Origin: Synechococcus sp. UW140
Lineage (GTDB): Bacteria > Cyanobacteriota > Cyanobacteriia > PCC-6307 > Cyanobiaceae
NCBI RefSeq assembly: GCF_900474295.1
Contig: NZ_UCOB01000030.1
Span: forward strand, 20,317 to 84,316
Direction: 5' to 3'
DNA: 64,000 nt
Part shown: one piece after another, positions 19,862 through 27,900 of the stretch
How the letters are laid out: every line of letters starts with the position of its first letter
Position numbering within the stretch: the stretch's first letter is position 1
Made by a program: the position numbers and the translations under genes
The notes under the pieces: generated by a model
Databases searched by the model: none
Seen by the model: the letters and a program-made list of their open reading frames with translations, nothing else
What the model was told of the DNA's origin: nothing

Positions 19862-21841
19862 CTATCGAGAGTTTGCGCTTGGGGCGAGTTGCGGATCGGT
19901 TGATTGGTTGCGTCGTTGCTGCAGCTCCAGCCATACGAGCAGGGCAGTGAGGTCGGCCTGACTCACCCCAGGGATTTGACTGGCCTGGCCGAGGGTGAGG
20001 GGGCGGACGGCCGCAAGCTTTTCCCGGGCTTCCCGGGAGAGAGTGCCGATGGCGGCGTAATCGATCGCGTCTGGCAATTTGCGTTGGCGTTGGCGTTTCA
20101 CCTGATCGATCTGCTGCTGCTGGCGTTGGAGATAACCGCTGTATTTGATGTCGATCTCGGCCCCTTCCCGCACCGGCAAGGGCAGAGCAAGGTCGGCCAG
20201 GCCATGACGTACCAGATCAGCGGCATGCATCCCCGGTCGGCGCAGGAGATCCGCCAAGGTGATGGATCCTTTGATTGGGGCGCCGGTTTCCGCCTCTACC
20301 GCAGGGGCGACCGGATCGCTCACCTTGAGGCGTTGGGTCTCTAGACGTTGCTTTTCAGCCTCCATCGCCTTGAGCTTCTCTTCAAACAGTTGCCAGCGGC
20401 GGTCGTCGATCAGCCCCAGTTCTCGACCCAGGGGCGTAAGGCGCCGATCGGCGTTATCGCCTCGAAGCACCAGCCGGTACTCACTGCGGCTGGTCAGCAC
20501 CCGGTAGGGCTCGCGTAGATCTTTGCTCACCAGGTCGTCAATCATCGTGCCGATGTAACTGCCTTCGCGGGGGAAGTGCACCGCCTCCTGGCCACGGATA
20601 CGGCGGGCGGCATTCAGTCCTGCCACCAGGCCCTGGGCGGCAGCTTCCTCATAACCGGTGGTGCCGTTGAGCTGGCCGGCGCTGAATAACCCCCCCACCC
20701 GTTTGGTCTCCAGCGACGGCAGCAGCTGGGTGGCGGGCAGGTAGTCGTAATCCACCGAGTAGGCAGGGCGCAGCATCACGCACTGCTCAAGCCCGGGCAG
20801 GCTGCGCAGCAGCTGCAGCTGGATCGGTTCAGGCAGGCCGGTGGAGAAGCCCTGCACATAGATCTCGGGGGTGTCGCGTCCTTCCGGTTCCAGAAAGATC
20901 TGGTGGCTGTCTTTGTCGGCGAAGCGCACGATCTTGTCTTCGATCGAGGGGCAGTACCGGGGTCCTTTGCTGTTGATCACGCCGCCGTAGATCGCCGTGA
21001 GATGAAGGTTGTCTCTGATCAGTTGGTGGGTGGTCGCCGTGGTGCGGGTGAGATGACAGCTCATCTGCTCACCGCTGGCCCAGGCAGCGGGATCAAAGGA
21101 GAAAAAGCGGTCGGCAGCGTCACTGGGTTGCTCTTCCAGTTGATCGAGAGCGATGCTGCGCCGATCCACACGGGCAGGGGTGCCGGTCTTGAGTCGGTCG
21201 GTGTGAAAGCCAAGCTGCTGCAGAGCTTCAGTGAGGCCTTCGGCAGCCTGTTCCCCGGCCCGGCCGGCAGCCATGGACTGATGGCCGACCCAGATGCGGC
21301 CACCCAAAAAGGTGCCAGCCGTGAGCACGACGGCCTTGGCGTTGTAAACGCTGCCGAAATAGGTGCAAACCCCTGTGATCTGGGCGACTGGCCCCTGGCT
21401 GGGATCCCAGCTTTCACCGCCACCGGTGGGGTCGCCCTCAATGTTCAGACCGGTGATCATCGCCTCGCGCAGGGCCAGGTTGGGGGTGTGTTGCAGCAGC
21501 TGCAGCATCTGGCGTGAGTACTGCCGCTTGTCGGTTTGAGCGCGCAGGGCCCACACGGCAGGGCCGCGGCTGGCGTTGAGGATTCGCTTCTGGATGGCTG
21601 TGGCATCGGCGAGGCGGCCGATCACCCCTCCGAGGGCATCCACTTCATGCACCAGCTGGCTTTTGGCCGGTCCGCCCACGGCTGGATTGCAGGGTTGCCA
21701 GGCGATGCGGTCGAGATTGAGGGTGAACAGTGCCGTGTTCAGGCCCAGCCGTGCTGCAGTGAGCGCCGCTTCACAGCCAGCATGCCCACCTCCCACGACG
21801 ATCACGTCGAAGACTTCAGTGGCGGCTGGACTGTGGGTCAT
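19862..21841 (-). CDS. mnmG: tRNA uridine 5-carboxymethylaminomethyl modification enzyme MnmG
   Basis: A 659-residue FAD- and NADH-dependent enzyme (also called GidA) that, with MnmE, modifies the wobble uridine of certain tRNAs. The FAD-binding [12 protein letters not shown] is near residue 16; other family signatures are [23 protein letters not shown], the catalytic-Cys region [16 protein letters not shown], and the C-terminal [12 protein letters not shown]. The length is normal. In many picocyanobacteria mnmG lies next to dnaB and rplI; here a 10-kb segment separates them. Confidence 0.96.
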   Translation of the reverse strand: MTHSPAATEVFDVIVVGGGHAGCEAALTAARLGLNTALFTLNLDRIAWQPCNPAVGGPAKSQLVHEVDALGGVIGRLADATAIQKRILNASRGPAVWALRAQTDKRQYSRQMLQLLQHTPNLALREAMITGLNIEGDPTGGGESWDPSQGPVAQITGVCTYFGSVYNAKAVVLTAGTFLGGRIWVGHQSMAAGRAGEQAAEGLTEALQQLGFHTDRLKTGTPARVDRRSIALDQLEEQPSDAADRFFSFDPAAWASGEQMSCHLTRTTATTHQLIRDNLHLTAIYGGVINSKGPRYCPSIEDKIVRFADKDSHQIFLEPEGRDTPEIYVQGFSTGLPEPIQLQLLRSLPGLEQCVMLRPAYSVDYDYLPATQLLPSLETKRVGGLFSAGQLNGTTGYEEAAAQGLVAGLNAARRIRGQEAVHFPREGSYIGTMIDDLVSKDLREPYRVLTSRSEYRLVLRGDNADRRLTPLGRELGLIDDRRWQLFEEKLKAMEAEKQRLETQRLKVSDPVAPAVEAETGAPIKGSITLADLLRRPGMHAADLVRHGLADLALPLPVREGAEIDIKYSGYLQRQQQQIDQVKRQRQRKLPDAIDYAAIGTLSREAREKLAAVRPLTLGQASQIPGVSQADLTALLVWLELQQRRNQSTDPQLAPSANSR

Positions 21842-21991
21842 GTCCCCATTATCGGAAGTGGGCCGCCGCTGCAGTGTTGTTCTGACTGCTCTGAGAGCCG
21901 AGTGCTTGGGAACTGGTTGCTGGCTTGGCGGCTGCGATGCGGTTTTCGTTCAGACGTGGTGAGGGGCAGGCACCGTTGCCTTGAACAGCCG

Positions 21992-24900
21992 TCACCAGAT
22001 CACACCGATGCCGTCCTGTTCAGTTGATGCAAGGGTGGCTGAGGCTGGCGTGAGCGATGGGAGGCGTGTGGTGTCTGGCAACGTGTGGCTGCTGTTGTGT
22101 TGGCTGGTGAGCTCAATCGCTTCATACGTGTTGCTTGCTTCTCCGAGGTGCTGATTCGAACTGATGCTTGGCTTGGCTGGGTGTTGGACCTTTTCTTCAG
22201 TTTGTGATCTTGTCCTGCCGGTTTCTGTCTGGATTCTTCTTGCCTGATTGATGCTGTGCATGGCCATATTGGTGAGAAGAATCAAGGGTGATAGTGTGGT
22301 TTTTATGAGCAGGAAGATAGGCGAATTTTCTTCTCTGACCGTTTCAAGTTCTAGATCAAGGCTTTGCTCGCTGTCTAAGGCTTGTTGGGTTTGATTCTCA
22401 GAAGTTGCACAGCCTTCAATTTGACAAGCTTTGGGGTTTGGCAGCGTCAGGATCAGGCTTTCTGTCTGAGCCTTATTCAGGCTGTCTCCTGTTTTTAACG
22501 TTGTATCTAGTTGAATTGTAGTGTTGGCTTCTTCTGGGTTAAGGTCATTCATGTCGATCCAGACAGACTGGGCTTTGTTCCAGTTTTGAGGTGTGAATGC
22601 AAGCGTATTTGTTGATAAGTTGATCGACGAATGATTGACTCCTAGCTGCACTATTGTTGCTTGTTTAGGTTGCTCTAATAGGGTCACGAACATGGGGATC
22701 TGCCCTTCTTTGCTTGCAGGAATATCCTGTTGCCAAGTGGGGTTGCTGAAGTTAGGCATCATCAATCGGATGCCGTTGCTTTGTTCGATTGAATTGAAGT
22801 GGCCTGTGGCGAACCGTTGTGTGATGCCGCCCTCCCCACTCGCGAAAGCCTTCAAAAAGGCATTATCCCCTTGATTTGTGCTCTTGATCGGAAGTGTGTT
22901 GATCGTGCCGATTTCATTGGAGGCTCCTTGGAATGCATCCGCCCTGTCCCAAAAGTTTGAAAATGCAACTGACCCAGTGCTCTGCTCACTAGAGAAAGGG
23001 CCAATTAAGGCATCAAATCCATCGATGATGCTTTCGTTGCTATTGACCAATGACGTCTTGCTGCTCGATACGTTGCGATCGAATGAGCTGCTGTCAGTCA
23101 AGCTGCTGCTTGCTTTGCTGGTATCAGACGAATTGCTATCAGAAGAACTGCTATCAGAGTCGTCATCTGATGAGGGCCCTCCATCAGCAGAACCTGTGAG
23201 CTCAATATCAAAAGTTTGTGTTGATGTGAGGCTCCCGTCGCTGACAAAGAGTGAAAATGTTTCAGTGGCCGATTGGCCCGCTGTAAGGTTGTTTACTGCT
23301 GTACTGTTCGGAGTGTAAGTGTATTCACCTGTGGTGGCGTTGACTTCAAGTTGGCCATAGGTCCCGTTGATCAAATTTGTCGAAAAGCTATTGGCAATAT
23401 TTCGGTTTGTTGTGACTGTGCTAACTGAGTTGATTCCATAGGTCAGTACTGCCGATTCATCAGGGTCAGACGCGGTGAGTTGCCCGGAAAGGTTGTTGCT
23501 TGTTATTGCACTGGAATACTCAAGATCAAGTATTATGCCTGTTTCAATCGTGTCAAGAGAGGGTGCGTCATTCACACCAGTGATTTGAATGACAATCTCT
23601 GCACTGTCATCATGTGTGAGATCGGTGAGGGTGTATGTGAAGCTGTCAGTTTCTTTGTCGCCTTCATCTAGTGCATCGGCGAGTATGGCTGAGTAACGGT
23701 AGGAGCCATCTGGGTTCACAAGTAATGTTCCAAAGTTGCCTTCTAGCTCTGTGCTAAGGCTATTGAGATGGAAGTCGTTTCTATTGATTTCAGCCCCAAT
23801 ATGTACGCTTTTGATGTAAAGTTGATCTCCATCAATGTCGGTGTCATTTTTCAGGATGCCGGCGAAGTCGGCGAATAGCTTGGAGCTGTCTTCGTCAACA
23901 TTGGCTGCATCATCTAATGCCGTTGGCGCATCATTAGTGCCCGTAATTGTGATCGTAATTTCGCCGGTATCGATGCCTTCATCTTCGCTTTGTCCATCGG
24001 TAATTGTGTAAGTGAATGTTTCTGTGGCTATTTCTCCGTCTAATAATTTATAGGCTGCTGTTTCTTGGGCGGTGTAGCTGTAGGATCCATCCGCTTCAAT
24101 CGTCATCTGGCCATAGGATCCGGTCAGCGTGGAGCCTGGTGCAAACCCCGTGTTCGACTCTTGCTCGCTGCCTTGGCGAAAAGAGGTGATTGTTAGAGTT
24201 TGTCCATCATCTGGGTCAGTATCATTAATGAGAAGGTTATCGTTATCTTCCGTTGATGTTGAAACTGTGTCGTCGGCATCAACACTGGCTGTTTCATTGC
24301 TGGCTGTCGGTGCATCATTGGTTCCGCCAACAATTAGGCTAGTGCTGACTACAGTTGAATTGTCGTCGCCGTCGTTCACAACCCATTCAATCGTGCGTGG
24401 GCCTGTCGTAGGATTATCGTTGTTCGTGTTAGTGTATTTGACTGATTCAAGAGCAGTGATGTAGTTCGACGTTGTTGTTGATCCTGTTAGCGATAGGATG
24501 CCTGTCGAGGAATCCCAAGACCCTGTGATATCAGCGGTATTGTCGAAAACTAATTCGTCTTCTGATTCCTCGTAAAATTCGGCAATGGTCACTGTGGCAC
24601 TCTCAATATTGATGTCGTCAACATCGCGAATGTCGAGGCTGCCATCAATCACGCGAACGAGACCAACTCCCTCTTCGTAGCTTCTTGTTCGCGTGGCATC
24701 GACCATAAATGGCGCGTCATTGATGCCTGCAATGGTGATCGTGAGCTCGGTTGAATCGGTTAATTTTCCATCACTAACTCTGTATGAAAAGATGTCGCTT
24801 TCTGTTTCTCCGCCGGCAAGTGCATCTGCTGTCGATTTGTTGGCGGTATAGCTGAATGATCCATCCGTTTGTAGTGTCAGTTGTCCAAAGTCGCCATCGA

Positions 24901-27900
24901 GCGCTGTGTTGAATTGACCGATGCGTGGTGAGGTTGTATTGAGTACACCTGCATGGAAATTATTGATCACCAAGCTGTCCCCGTCTTCATCAGTGTCGTT
25001 GCTGATTATCAGTCCGGAAGCTGCCGTGATGTTGAGTGTCTCATTTTCATTGACGGACTCACTATCTGCTTCGGCTACGGGTGCATTATTGACATCGATC
25101 ACATGAATACTGATCTCTGCTGTTGTCGCCAGGGTCCCATCCGTTGCAGATATTTCTAAGGTATGTAAGTCGCTCTTGTCGTGGTCGAGAGATTTGCCCG
25201 CTGCTAGTAATATTTTTCCCGTATTGGATTCAATCTCAAAGAGGTCTTGGTCATTGCCATCTGTGATTGAGTAGGTGATTGAATCACCATCTTGATCTGT
25301 ATCATTGCCGGAATTATTGTCATCCAGATCAAGTAGCTCGCTGCCGCTGCTTATATTCTCTAGAACATCTTCACTTTGATCGGAAATTGAAGGTGGATTG
25401 TCATTGTCAGTGTTTGTGACCGTGGTTGTCGCTGTTTCAGTGCCTGCATAGCCACCTGTGTTGGAAGCGGTGGCGGTGAGTGTGGTGGTGATGTCACCAT
25501 CCTGAAGACTGTCATTAACTCCAGTGATGCTGACGGTTTGAGCTGTATTCCAGTTGTCTGCGGTGAATGTCAGCGATGAAGGGCTGAGGGAATGCTCAGT
25601 GCTATCAGCACCGCTGAGGCTGACAGTGACATTGGCCGTGGGTTGAACATCAAGAACAACGGTGAACGTGGAGGAGTCACCCGCTTCTGTGGTGAGCAGA
25701 TTGCCGGAGCCGTCCGTGGTACCGGTCTGGGTAATGGTGATCCCGGCGGTGTCGTCATCGGTTGTGATGACTGTGGTGCTGGCCTCTTCGCTGCCATCGA
25801 ATCCACCTGTTGCGGAGGCAGAAGCGGTGAGTGTGGTGGTGATGTCTCCATCAATGGTGGTGTCATCGACTCCGGTGACGGTGACGGTTTGAGGTGTATC
25901 CCAGTTGCTGGTGCTGAACGTCAGCGATGAGTCGCTGAGTGAGTATTCCGTGTCGTCATCGCCTGTGATGGAGACGGTGACATTGGCTGTTGGTTTGGCA
26001 TCGAGAACAACGGTGAAAGTCGAGGAATCACCGTCTTCTGTGGTGAGCAGATTGCCTGAGCTATCAGTGATGCCGGTCTGGGTAATGGTGATTCCGGCAG
26101 TTTCGTTGTCGGTTGTGATGACAGCAGTGCTGGCCTCTTCGTTGCCGTCGTATCCACCGGTGTTGGAGGCAGTGGCGGTGAGTGTGGTGGTGATGTCTCC
26201 ATCCAGGGTGGTGTCATCAACTCCAGTGACGGTGATGGTTTGAGGCGTATCCCAGTTGTCTGCGGTGAATGTCAGCGATGGGGTGCTGAGTGAATATTCG
26301 CTGCTGTCAGTGCCCGTCAGGGAGACGCTGACATCCGCCGTTGGTTCGGAATTAAGTTCAACGGTGAAGGTCGAGGAGTCACCGTCTTCTGTGGTGAGCA
26401 GGTTGCCTGAGCCGTCGGTGCTGCCGGTTTGGGTAATGGTGATCCCGGTGTTGTCATCGTCGGTTGTGATGACAGTGGTGCTGGCCTCTTCGCTGCCGTC
26501 GTATCCACCGGTGTTGGAGGCAGTGGCGGTGAGTGTGGTGATGCTGTCGCCATCCACAACGTCGTCATCAACTCCGGTGACGGTGATGGTTTGAGGCGTA
26601 TCCCAGTTGTCTGCGGTGAATGTCAGCGATGGGGTGCTGAGTGAATATTCGCTGCTGTCAGTGCCCGTCAGGGAGACGCTGACATCCGCCGTTGGTTCGG
26701 AATTAAGTTCAACGGTGAAGGTCGAGGAGTCACCGTCTTCTGTGGTGAGCAGGTTGCCTGAGCCGTCGGTGCTGCCGGTTTGGGTAATGGTGATCCCGGC
26801 GCTGTCGTCGTCAGTTGTGATGACAGTGGTGCTGGCCTCTTCGCTGCCGTCGAATCCACCTGTGTTGGATGCAGTGGCGGTGAGTGTGGTGATGATGTCG
26901 CCATCATCAACATCGTCATTAACCCCAGTGACGGTGACGGTTTGAGGCGTCTCCCAGTTGTCTGCGGTGAACGTCAGCGATGTGTGGCTGAGCGTATGCT
27001 CGCTGCCGTCATCGCCGCTGATCGAGACGGTGACATTTTCTGAAGGTTGGATCTCAAGAACAACGCTGAAGGTTGAGGAGTCACCGGCTTCTGTGGTGAG
27101 CAGATTGCCGGAGCCATCAGTACTGCCGGTTTGAACAATGACGATGCCGGAACTGTCATCGTCGGTTGTAATGACGGTGGTGGTGGCTGTTTCGCCTACG
27201 TATCCACCTGTGTTGGATGCAGTTGCGGTGAGTGTGGTAATGATGTCGCCATCGTCGAGATCATCATCAATTCCGGTAACGGTGACGGTTTGATATGTAT
27301 CCCAGTTATCTGCAGTGAACGTCAGCTCTGAGTGACTGAGCCAATGCTCGCTGTCGTCATCTCCGGAGAGGGTGACCGTGACATTGGCCGTGGGTTGAGC
27401 ATCAAGTTCAACAGTGAATATGGATGAGCCCCCTCCTTCTGAGGTGAGCAGATTGCCGGAGTCATCTTTACTGCCGTTCCCCCCAATGGTGATCCCAGCA
27501 GTTTCGTTGTCGGTTGTAATGACGGTGGTGCTGGCCTCTTCGCTGCCGTCATACCCACCTGTGTCTGATGCAGTGGCGGTGAGTGTGGTGATGCTGTCAC
27601 CATCGACAACGTCGTCATCAACTCCGGTGACGGTGATGGTTTGAGGCGTATCCCAGTTGTCTGCGGTGAACGTCAGCGATGAGTGGCTGAGCGTATGCTC
27701 GCTGTCGTCATCGCCGCTGAGGGAGACGGTGACATTGGCTGTTGGTTTGGCATCGAGAACAACGGTGAAGGTGGAGGAGTCACCGTCTTCTGCGGTGAGC
27801 AGATTGCCTGAGCCGTCGGTGCTGCCGGTCTGGGTAATGGTGATCCCGGCGCTGTCGTCGTCGGTTGTGATGACAGTGGTGCTGGCCTCTTCGCTGCCGT

